Source: JAENVT01 sp031430695
Lineage (GTDB): Bacteria; Actinomycetota; Acidimicrobiia; Acidimicrobiales; Ilumatobacteraceae
DNA length: 37,842 nt
Reading direction: 5' to 3'
NCBI GenBank assembly: GCA_031430695.1
Contig: JANPBZ010000047.1
Span: 1-37,842, forward strand
Shown here: one piece after another, positions 30,336-37,842 of the stretch
Numbering within the stretch: position 1 is the stretch's first letter
How the letters are laid out: every line of letters begins with the position of its first letter
Program-made: the position numbers and the translations under genes
The notes under the pieces: model-generated
What the model was told of the DNA's origin: nothing
The model's input: only the letters and a program-made list of their open reading frames with translations
Databases searched by the model: none

Positions 30336-33300
30336 GTGCAGGCAACAACTACTCGCATAGCAGTGCTCGGTGGTGGCCCTGGCGCCATAGCCGCAGCGTT
30401 CGAGCTGACCGCCACGCCCGAGTTGAGGGCGCGCCATCACGTCACGGTGTACCAACCCGGGTGGAGGTTGGGTGGCAAGTGTGCGAGCGGTCGCAACGCG
30501 GCGCATCATCAACGCATCGAGGAGCACGGTCTGCACGTTCTGTTCGGTTTTTACGACAACGCGTTCGATGTCGTGCAACGGGCGTATGACGAACTCGGGC
30601 GCGACCCGAACTCGCCGTTGGCGACATGGGAGAAGGCCTTCACCCAGTGCCACGAACTCGTGTTCTTCGACCAGTACAGCGGCAATTGGAACAAGCAGGT
30701 CCTCAACTTCCCGACCAACGATCGCGTGCCAGGCGATGGCGACCGCGTATACATCGGTGAGGTGGTTCGCCAGTCGATCGAATCGGTCCTCGGTCGACTC
30801 GAAACGATCACGGGCATTCATCGCGACGACGCGGTGCCGACCGCCGAACACTCGCACCGGGGACTGATCGGCGAGGTAGTGCACGTCGTCAGCGAGCACG
30901 TGTCGCGGTGGTTTCACGACCTCGCCGAGGCCGCCGAGCGCGAGGTGCACCACGAGGTCATCCGGTTGCTGGCAACCGAACTGCATCGCCTCGAGTCCGG
31001 CATCGACCATCTGCTGGCGAGCGCATTCAAGGACGTCGCCAAGGCGTTGCGGACCGCCCGCGATCTGCTGTGGAAGCTGTGGGTCGAGCGCCATCTGCAG
31101 GAGAACGAGATTCGCTTCGCCTTCACCTCGCTCGATCTTCTGGGCACGATGGTGACCGGGATCATCGACGACAATCTGCTCGGTGACGGTTTTCAGAAGG
31201 TGAACGGAGAGGAGTTCAGCGCCTGGTTGCGTCGGCATGGCGCCGAGCCGTTCTCGGTCGACAACTCGCCCATCGTGCGCGGGCTCTACGACCTCACCTT
31301 CGGGTTCGAGGGGGGCGATCCGAGCAAGCCCAATCTGGCAGCCGGACAGTCGATCGAGGCGCTGGTGCGCATTGGCTGCCTCTACAAGGGCTCGATCACC
31401 TACAAGATGATGGCCGGCATGGGTGACACGATCTTCGGCCCGCTGTACGAGGTTCTGGTGAAGCGCGGCGTCGAATTCAAGATGTTCAACTGGGTTTCGA
31501 AGCTCGTCGCCGCAAACGACGACGATGTGATCGACTCGATCGAAGTGATCGCTCAGGTCGACCTCGGGCCCGACTACCCGTTCCTTGTCGATGTCGGGGG
31601 ATTGCCCTGCTGGCCATCGCAGCCGGCGTGGGACCACATCGTCGACGGCGACACGCTGCGGGCATCGGGCGTCGACCTGGAGCAGACCGCCAATCCGTTG
31701 AAGCGCCCGCCGACCGTGCTGCGACGTGGAGTTGACTTCGATCAGGTGGTGCTGGGGATCTCCGTCGGAGGGTTGCAGCCGGTTTGTGCCGACATCGCCG
31801 GCGAACGCAACCCGAAGCTGCAGGCGATGCTCGACAATCTCACCACGGTCGGCACGCGAGCGGTACAGGTGTGGTCGGGCAAGACCACCGAGGACCTCGG
31901 CTGGTCCCCGACAGTGAGCTCGATCGCGTCCAGCTTTGCCGAGCCGCTTGATACCTATTGCGACATGTCGCACCTCATCCCTCGCGAGGGCTTCCCGGCC
32001 GGCGAGGTGAACAGCATCGGCTACTTCTGTGGCCCGCTGACCGACGCGGTCGATCACGATGCCGATCTCGCAGCCGTCAAGCAACAGGCGATCGAGTTCT
32101 TCTCCACTGAGGCGAAGCCATTGTGGCCGAAGGCGGTGACCTCGTCCGGGTTCGACTGGGACGTGATGGTCGATGAGAGCAATGGCCAAGGGCAGGCACG
32201 GCTCGATGCCCAGTACTGGCGAGCCAACACCCAGGGAACCGAGCGCTACGTGGCGACTCGGGCGGCAACGGTGCAGTACCGCCTGCGTTCGGACGACAGC
32301 GGATACGCGAACCTGGTGTTGGCTGGTGACTGGACCCGCAACGGAATCGATGGCGGATCCGTCGAGGCAGCGTTCGCCTCGGGGCGAATGGCGTCGCGGG
32401 CCCTGTGCGGGTCGCCCTCCTACGTGCCAGGCGAGCACGGCCCGCTGGTCGACGGGCGGGGCGTGGCAGAGCCGCCGACCTATGTCGACTTCGGCGGGCT
32501 CGACACGTTCCCCGGTCCGTACGACTGCAGGAAGACCACGCTGTACTCATTCATGGTGATGGCCGATATCGGCGCGCTCGAGCGGCTCGTCGATCTCGTA
32601 CTTACTCGGCCGACATTGGGAGCGGCGGAGTTCCGTCCCCTCGCGCCGATGGTGATGTTGAGTGGCGGCGACATTGCCAACGTCGTACCGCTGACCCCTC
32701 CGTACAACTCGTATGGGAGTGTCAACGAGGCGCAACTCGCGGTCTGGGTTCCGGTCGTGCAGGTTTCGGGGAAGGGAGCGGACAAGAAGGCGAAGAACTT
32801 CTGGATGTTCACGTCGTACATCTGGGTCGACAACCCGATGTCGATGGCGACAGGCAGGGAGATGTACGGCTGGCCGAAATCGATGGGGGTCATCCACCTT
32901 CCCGACGACAACGATGCATCGCTGTCGTTGAAGACCTATGGCCTCGACTTCGCCCCGGGCAACCAGCCGTCGTACCTCGACCTGCTGCGGCTCACCCCCA
33001 CGACGAACAACTCCGGGGATTTGCGGACCGGCTCGACCATTGCGGCATTCGCTCGGGCCGTCGTCGACACGGTGAAGGCGCAGCACAGCATCGACCTCAC
33101 TGCAGGACTGGGGATTGCCGTGGACTTGACCGACGATGCGATCGAAATGGCCCTGCCCGAGATCTATCTCAAGCAGATCAGGTCGATCGAGTGCGGCACC
33201 GACGCTGCCATACAGCAGTTGTGCGACTCGCACGCCACAATCGAGACCGCCTCGTTCCAGCAGTTGCCAACTGCCTACGCGCTGACCATCCAACATGTCG

Positions 33301-33434
33301 ACAGCCATCCGCTGGCGAGGGACCTTGGCATCGCCGACCAGGAAGTTAAGATCGCCTTCAAGATCGAGATGGACTTCCGCCAAGACGTCGGCCGGGTGCT
33401 GTGGGATGCGTTCGATCCAACAGTGGTTTTCTAG
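30336..33434 (+). CDS. FAD-dependent oxidoreductase fused to acetoacetate-decarboxylase-like domain
   Basis: This 1032-residue protein starts at GTG 30336 behind GGGGG; TTG 30324 is the alternative. The N-terminal ~690 residues form an amine-oxidase/phytoene-desaturase-like flavoprotein. They show the dinucleotide fold IAVLGGGPGAIAAAFEL, GWRLGGKCASGRN and EEHGLHVLFGFYDNAF, ending NLVLAGDWTRNGIDGGSVEA. The C-terminal ~300 residues resemble acetoacetate decarboxylase: YIWVDNPMSMATGREMYGWP around residue 845, with the Lys of W-P-K-S-M-G where the family's Schiff-base Lys lies. The usual second Lys is Ser here. Substrate and product are unknown; a lipid, polyketide or terpenoid desaturation/decarboxylation is conceivable. 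It converges on the cyclase gene 9 bp away. Confidence 0.8.
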   Translation: MQATTTRIAVLGGGPGAIAAAFELTATPELRARHHVTVYQPGWRLGGKCASGRNAAHHQRIEEHGLHVLFGFYDNAFDVVQRAYDELGRDPNSPLATWEKAFTQCHELVFFDQYSGNWNKQVLNFPTNDRVPGDGDRVYIGEVVRQSIESVLGRLETITGIHRDDAVPTAEHSHRGLIGEVVHVVSEHVSRWFHDLAEAAEREVHHEVIRLLATELHRLESGIDHLLASAFKDVAKALRTARDLLWKLWVERHLQENEIRFAFTSLDLLGTMVTGIIDDNLLGDGFQKVNGEEFSAWLRRHGAEPFSVDNSPIVRGLYDLTFGFEGGDPSKPNLAAGQSIEALVRIGCLYKGSITYKMMAGMGDTIFGPLYEVLVKRGVEFKMFNWVSKLVAANDDDVIDSIEVIAQVDLGPDYPFLVDVGGLPCWPSQPAWDHIVDGDTLRASGVDLEQTANPLKRPPTVLRRGVDFDQVVLGISVGGLQPVCADIAGERNPKLQAMLDNLTTVGTRAVQVWSGKTTEDLGWSPTVSSIASSFAEPLDTYCDMSHLIPREGFPAGEVNSIGYFCGPLTDAVDHDADLAAVKQQAIEFFSTEAKPLWPKAVTSSGFDWDVMVDESNGQGQARLDAQYWRANTQGTERYVATRAATVQYRLRSDDSGYANLVLAGDWTRNGIDGGSVEAAFASGRMASRALCGSPSYVPGEHGPLVDGRGVAEPPTYVDFGGLDTFPGPYDCRKTTLYSFMVMADIGALERLVDLVLTRPTLGAAEFRPLAPMVMLSGGDIANVVPLTPPYNSYGSVNEAQLAVWVPVVQVSGKGADKKAKNFWMFTSYIWVDNPMSMATGREMYGWPKSMGVIHLPDDNDASLSLKTYGLDFAPGNQPSYLDLLRLTPTTNNSGDLRTGSTIAAFARAVVDTVKAQHSIDLTAGLGIAVDLTDDAIEMALPEIYLKQIRSIECGTDAAIQQLCDSHATIETASFQQLPTAYALTIQHVDSHPLARDLGIADQEVKIAFKIEMDFRQDVGRVLWDAFDPTVVF

Positions 33435-33443
33435 TCACGCCCT

Positions 33444-36221
33444 CTACAGGCTCGCCGCTGCCTGCGACGCCTCGGTGAGGGCTGCGCTGGTGAAGTCGAT
33501 CGCCCCGCGAAGAGTGCTCGAGGAGAGCGTGGCAGAGGCCGCATCGATTGCGTCGTCGCCGAGTGCATCTCGTGTCGCCGGCATCAGCCGTTCGATCGCG
33601 GCGAGTTGATCGGGATGAACCGGAGTTGCTCGGTTCCGCTGTTCCCAACCGAGAATGGCGAGAGCCGCCCGGTGATGACCTGCCCGAAGCAGGAGGATTG
33701 CCGATTGCATCATCCAGCCGAGCGCCTCGCGAGGATCCGCGAGCGAAAGCGTGGCCATGCCGTCGACTGCATCCGCCAATGCCCGCGACTGCGCCGTTGC
33801 TCGGGCCGAATCGAGACCGACGAGTTGGCGGGATGCCGTCGCCGCGAGAAATGGATTGCGCACCTGAAGGAATCGGTCGCGGTATCCAGCAACGCGCTCC
33901 GACAGCTCGATGGGGTCGATGTTCGAGTAGCGGGCGACCTGCCATTCGGCGAGGATGTGCCAGGTCGGTACATCGTCGTCGGCGAGCATCGTGAGTGCTG
34001 TCTCGGCGAGTTCGCGGGCGCTGCCGGGCCGGTTCGAGTACCCATGGATGTTGGATTGGCTAATGGTGGTGATGGCCAGAGCGATCGATGGTCCGATGGC
34101 GCGGAGGCGGGCACTGAGCCGTTCGGCAATGGCTTCGCCATCGGCGAGCTGGCCAAGAAAAAAGTAGATCGAGCTGCCGCCGACCAGTTCAGCCGGGATC
34201 TCCTCGGGCGCCAGCTCGGAGCTGAGCGTCTCTGCTCGGCCGATGAGATCGCGGGCGCGGTCGATGCGGCCCTCGTTGATCTCGAGGCATGCCGCAGTCT
34301 GGAGGAGACAACACCGATCGGCGATGCTCAGCGAGGACAGGTCGAGATGATCGACGGCCTCCGTTGCCCAGACCGCCACCTCGATTCGTCGGTGCATCAT
34401 CACATCGATGGCGCCGCGTGCAACGAGGTCGACCACCAAGTCGACCCGACCGTGCGAGCGGCTCCACATGTAGGCAGCACGGATGTCGTCGTGGGCGCGG
34501 TTGCGGTGCTGGACGGCTGCGGCCTCGCCGGGGCTCAACATCTGGTCGAACAGCCGTCGAGACAACTTGGCGAAGTGCTGAGCGTGGACGGCGTGTAGCG
34601 GTTCGCGCTCGTCGCCGAGCGCACTGTAGCCGAACTCTCGTACCGTGTCGAGCAGTCTGTATTCGGCCATGTCGGCCGATACGTCGACGATCACCATCGA
34701 GTGGTCGACGAGCTCGTCGAGCTGATCCGAGACGGTGAGCAGATCGACGGACTCGCCGCCGATCACGTCGAGCACGTCCCCGGCGGAGAAGTGGCCGGCG
34801 AAGACCGCCAGGCCGCGCAGCAGGTCCTGCAGCTCACGGTCGAGGTGTTGGTACGACCATTCCAGCGTGTCGTACAGCACGCGATGGCGTTCGTCGAATC
34901 CCTTGCTGCCGCGCAGCAGACGAAATCGTTCGTCGAGGTGCTTCTCGATCTCTTCAGGCGGCATCGATCGAACACGGGCCGCCGCCAGCTCGATTGCCAA
35001 CGGGATCCCGTCGAGCCGCCGACAGATCCTCGATACCACGGTCTCGCGCTCGCCGCTGAAGTCGACGCTCGCGTTGGCTGCTTGTGCCCTGGCGATGAAC
35101 ATCTGCTCTGCCGGGGAGTCGTATGTGCCGGTGGGCAGCGCCTCGATGGCGTAGACATGCTCACCGGTGACACCGAGGGCGGTGCGGCTGGTGGCAAGAA
35201 CCCGAAGGTTTGGGCACGCGCTGAGTAGCTCGGCGGTCAGCTCGGGTACTGCACGATCGAGGTGTTCACAGTTGTCGAACACAAGCAGAGTCGATGACGA
35301 ACCGATCGCTGTCGCAATCGTTTCGACGGGCGTCTGGCCGGCGGGCTGTGAGAGCCCGAAGGTCTTGAGGACATGGAACGGAAGCGAGGCGTGGTCGGCG
35401 AGCGGGGAGAGTGCGACGAAGCGAACGATGTCGACCGAGTGCCCGACCGCCTCGGCTGCGATCTGCAGCGACAACCGCGTCTTGCCGATGCCGCCGAGAC
35501 CGCGCAAGGTGACGAGGCGCGTGGACTCGAGCAGTTCGAGCACGTCGGCGATCTCTCCAGAGCGGCCGACGAAACCGCTGAGCTGAGTGGGCAGATTTGC
35601 TCGCATGCGGTCGAGTGAGCGCAGTGGTGGAAACTCGTCGCGGAGTCCGGAGATCACGACCTGCCACACACGCTCGGGCGCCGACAGGTCCTTCAGGTAG
35701 TGAATACCAAGGTCGATGACGTTGGCATCGGGGCAGTCGGTGCGAGCCTCATCCGAGACCAGCAACTGGCCGCCGTGCCCGGTCGCCATGATTCGTGCCG
35801 ATCGATTCACCACTGAGCCGAAGTAGCCCCCTCCGCGCAGATTGGCAACGCCGACGTGGACGGCCATCCGCGCTTTGATGTCGATCGGCCTCGGCCATGG
35901 CTCGTCGGCCAGCAGTCGTTGGACCTCGCTCGCGGCCGCGACGGCGTCGTCGACGCGAGCAAATACCACCGCGAAGCTGTCACCTGCGGTGGAGAACACG
36001 ATTCCGCCCCAGCGGTCGATGGCTTCCGCCACCAGGTCGTCGTGGCGCGACACTGCGAGGTGCATGAGCTCGGGCTCAGCCTCCCACTGTTTCGTCGACC
36101 CTTCGAGATCAGTGAAGAGGAAGGCGACTCGGCCCTGTGGCATTGCACGCCCGCTGGCAGCGGGCGCGCCCGTTGCGTGTCGCAGGGCAACGTGACGAGA
36201 TGGAGGTGACGCGCTATCCAT
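33444..36221 (-). CDS. Class III nucleotidyl-cyclase domain fused to NB-ARC-like ATPase and helical repeats
   Basis: This 925-residue signalling protein has a class III cyclase homology domain at about residues 30-190. The two metal Asp are in FLFTDLEGST (D38) and STAGDSF (D81), and the transition-state Asn/Arg in VVNRSARI. The Lys that selects adenine, four residues before D81 in typical cyclases, is Ser77. A P-loop ATPase follows with FVGRSGEI, Walker A GLGGIGKTRLS and Walker B LLVFDNCEH, then TPR-like helices to the C-terminus. AfsR/LuxR relatives usually carry a DNA-binding domain; none is seen at either end here. ATG 36221 has a weak AGGGG upstream; ATG 36143 just before the cyclase domain is an alternative. 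Confidence 0.85.
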   Translation of the reverse strand: MDSASPPSRHVALRHATGAPAASGRAMPQGRVAFLFTDLEGSTKQWEAEPELMHLAVSRHDDLVAEAIDRWGGIVFSTAGDSFAVVFARVDDAVAAASEVQRLLADEPWPRPIDIKARMAVHVGVANLRGGGYFGSVVNRSARIMATGHGGQLLVSDEARTDCPDANVIDLGIHYLKDLSAPERVWQVVISGLRDEFPPLRSLDRMRANLPTQLSGFVGRSGEIADVLELLESTRLVTLRGLGGIGKTRLSLQIAAEAVGHSVDIVRFVALSPLADHASLPFHVLKTFGLSQPAGQTPVETIATAIGSSSTLLVFDNCEHLDRAVPELTAELLSACPNLRVLATSRTALGVTGEHVYAIEALPTGTYDSPAEQMFIARAQAANASVDFSGERETVVSRICRRLDGIPLAIELAAARVRSMPPEEIEKHLDERFRLLRGSKGFDERHRVLYDTLEWSYQHLDRELQDLLRGLAVFAGHFSAGDVLDVIGGESVDLLTVSDQLDELVDHSMVIVDVSADMAEYRLLDTVREFGYSALGDEREPLHAVHAQHFAKLSRRLFDQMLSPGEAAAVQHRNRAHDDIRAAYMWSRSHGRVDLVVDLVARGAIDVMMHRRIEVAVWATEAVDHLDLSSLSIADRCCLLQTAACLEINEGRIDRARDLIGRAETLSSELAPEEIPAELVGGSSIYFFLGQLADGEAIAERLSARLRAIGPSIALAITTISQSNIHGYSNRPGSARELAETALTMLADDDVPTWHILAEWQVARYSNIDPIELSERVAGYRDRFLQVRNPFLAATASRQLVGLDSARATAQSRALADAVDGMATLSLADPREALGWMMQSAILLLRAGHHRAALAILGWEQRNRATPVHPDQLAAIERLMPATRDALGDDAIDAASATLSSSTLRGAIDFTSAALTEASQAAASL

Positions 36222-36317
36222 GTGGAGCGCCCCTGGCGCTGGCTCGGTCCCGCATCGGAGCGGGTGGGGTCCGAATGTAGCTCAGCCCGGGGCAGGCCAT
36301 CGGCTAAGGATTGAGGG

Positions 36318-37748
36318 ATGAACCCTGACTCGTTCGCCGTTGCTCGGGCCGACCTCGAGCAACTGGTCGCCTCGCAGTCACAGCAGTGTCAGTGCTCGAT
36401 CGCGTGGGGGGTGGTTGCCGACGGAGCACTCGTGTTGACCGGAGGTCACGCGTCCGAGCCGGATCCGTTACCGACGGAGCACATGGTATTTCGCATTGCC
36501 TCGATGACCAAGAGTTTCACGGCGTCGGCGATCCTCATACTTCGGGACCGTGGACTGCTTCGACTCGACGACGTCGTGGCCGACATCGCACCCGAGTTCA
36601 AGGCGGTGGTTGGTCCGACTGCCGACTCGTCACCCATCACGGTGCGTCACCTGTTGTCGATGGGCGGTGGCATGGCGACGGACGACGTCTGGGCAGACCG
36701 TCACGTCGACTTCTCCGACGAAGACCTCGACGCCGTACTGGGCAACGGGGCGACCTTCGCGTGGGCGCCGAACACCCGCGGCGAGTATTCCAACCTCGGG
36801 TTCGCGATGTTGGGCCGGCTCGTCTTGCGCGTCACGGGCCAGCGCGCTCAAGAGTTCATCACGGACAACTTGCTGCAGCCGCTGGCGATGGACCGCACCA
36901 CGTGGGTGCAGCCGGACCACGACGACTGGGCTCGCCCGTACGTCGTCGTCGACGGCCAGCGCGTGCCCGACCTGGAACCGCTGGGCGATGGAGCGATTGC
37001 ACCGATGGGAGGACTGTGGTCGTGCGTGTCCGACCTTGCTCGGTGGGTGGCGTGGCTTGCCGACGCCTATCCGCCTCGCGACGACGTCGACGGCGGGCCC
37101 TTGTGCAGAGCTTCGCGACGGGAGATGCAACAGGTGCACCAGTCGTGGCCGACCGTGCACACCCCCGCCCGTGGCGAAGGCGACGGCATGGTGCCCGAGC
37201 GAATCGACGGTGGTGGCTACGGATTCGGCCTCTTTGTTCGGCACGACACCCGTTTCCAGCACTTCGTGTACCACTCAGGCGGTCTGCCGGGCTATGGGTC
37301 GAACATGCGATGGCTACCGGGTCGGGGTATCGGTGTGATCGCACTCGGCAACGCGACCTATGTGCCGATGTCGACCATGGCTCGTCGGATGTTGGAGATC
37401 GTCGATGACCATGGCCTCGTCGCCGTGCCGTCGATCTGGCCCAGCGCCGCATTGCTGGAGGCCGCTCATCGACTGGCGATACTGCTGTCGGATTGGACTG
37501 ATCGTGCCGCGGCCGCGTTGTTCGCCGACAACGTTGAGCTCGACGAGTCGTTGGAGCGGCGGGCCCGCCAAGCCGGAGAACTGATGTCGTCACACGGAAT
37601 CCTGCGCGTCGATGAGGTCACGGCGGAAACGCCGATGCGAGGTCGAGCGACCATGCGCCACGTCGACCGCACGGTGCGGCACGTCGACCTCGAGCTGTCG
37701 CCGCAGGTTCCGCCTCGACTTCAGTTCTACGAGGTGCTCAGCGAGTAG
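36318..37748 (+). CDS. Serine hydrolase of the class C beta-lactamase family
   Basis: This 476-residue protein is a penicillin-binding-protein-like esterase/peptidase. Nucleophile motif S62-M-T-K65 is in IASMTKSFTAS. The Tyr motif Y-S-N is in GEYSNLGFAMLG, and H-S-G in YHSGGLPGYG replaces the KTG motif. No signal peptide is visible, so it is probably cytoplasmic and more likely an esterase, amidase or D-amino-acid peptidase than an antibiotic-resistance enzyme. ATG 36318 follows AAGGA at 7 nt. The C-terminal ~100 residues form an extra domain of unknown role. Confidence 0.88.
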   Translation: MNPDSFAVARADLEQLVASQSQQCQCSIAWGVVADGALVLTGGHASEPDPLPTEHMVFRIASMTKSFTASAILILRDRGLLRLDDVVADIAPEFKAVVGPTADSSPITVRHLLSMGGGMATDDVWADRHVDFSDEDLDAVLGNGATFAWAPNTRGEYSNLGFAMLGRLVLRVTGQRAQEFITDNLLQPLAMDRTTWVQPDHDDWARPYVVVDGQRVPDLEPLGDGAIAPMGGLWSCVSDLARWVAWLADAYPPRDDVDGGPLCRASRREMQQVHQSWPTVHTPARGEGDGMVPERIDGGGYGFGLFVRHDTRFQHFVYHSGGLPGYGSNMRWLPGRGIGVIALGNATYVPMSTMARRMLEIVDDHGLVAVPSIWPSAALLEAAHRLAILLSDWTDRAAAALFADNVELDESLERRARQAGELMSSHGILRVDEVTAETPMRGRATMRHVDRTVRHVDLELSPQVPPRLQFYEVLSE

Positions 37749-37810
37749 GGATTCGGGCGATCTGGCCCTACCCTAAACAAGTCCGCAGTTCGAGCCGCAT
37801 GAGGTCGTGT

Positions 37811-37842
37811 GTGAAGTTCAAAAAGGGCGACACCGTCATTTA
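37811..37842 (+). CDS. carD: CarD-like transcription regulator, N-terminal codons only
   Basis: GTG 37811, behind GAGG at 6 nt, opens a frame M-K-F-K-K-G-D-T-V-I-(Y), which matches the start of CarD-family proteins (x-F-K-V/K-G-D-T-V-V-Y). CarD binds the RNA polymerase beta subunit and stabilises open promoter complexes, notably at rRNA promoters. Only ten full codons are inside the window, so this is a pattern match. Confidence 0.65.
   Translation, partial: MKFKKGDTVI

Noticed and set aside
30246..32438. 730-codon minus-strand frame opposite the FAD fusion gene
   Set aside because: Shadow frame; the plus strand has clear dinucleotide-fold and decarboxylase-like motifs.

Overview
The window is high-GC, densely packed bacterial DNA. 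Gene content and order (dapA–RNase J–lipoprotein–ftsK–rimO–pgsA–cinA, a class III cyclase/ATPase, DUF559-type proteins, a CarD start, many apparently leaderless genes with a TANNNT -10 box 6-8 nt before the start codon) point to an actinobacterium, most likely an Acidimicrobiia/Ilumatobacter-like lineage. The taxonomic call is inference from gene content.

Region 1 (1-17.9 kb) is an accessory catabolic region. It holds a BMP-type ABC importer (binding lipoprotein, double ATPase, two permeases), an amidohydrolase followed by a Rieske oxygenase, a four-gene operon (two VOC proteins, a SnoaL/NTF2-like protein, an aldo/keto reductase), and a tightly overlapping operon of GntR/FCD regulator, cupin, HyuA, HyuB and a second Rieske oxygenase. 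Copies or half-copies of one FadR-like palindrome (core ATGGTCAGACCAT) lie in the three control regions that serve these units, including the regulator's own promoter. I read this as one regulon for uptake and stepwise breakdown of an unidentified, probably nitrogen-containing cyclic compound.

Region 2 (18.0-20.05 kb) is a decay or insertion island. A 5' stub of a tam-like methyltransferase and a frameshifted metallo-beta-lactamase gene flank an AbiEi-like/DUF559-like gene. That gene is bracketed by two long hairpins built from the same 14-15 bp arm (GAAGTGCGTAAGTT). All three reading frames end in the same -R-S-A-stop, encoded by a hairpin arm. This is the best candidate for an undescribed mobile or selfish unit.

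Region 3 (20.09-29.3 kb) is core genome: dapA, RNase J, a lipoprotein, ftsK, a 470-bp structured intergenic gap, rimO, pgsA, cinA and tRNA-Arg(UCU).

Region 4 (29.3-37.8 kb) has a membrane-anchored secreted protein next to a mono-haem cytochrome c, a large FAD-oxidoreductase/acetoacetate-decarboxylase-like fusion, a convergent cyclase/ATPase signalling protein, a serine beta-lactamase-like hydrolase, and the first codons of a CarD-like regulator running off the end.
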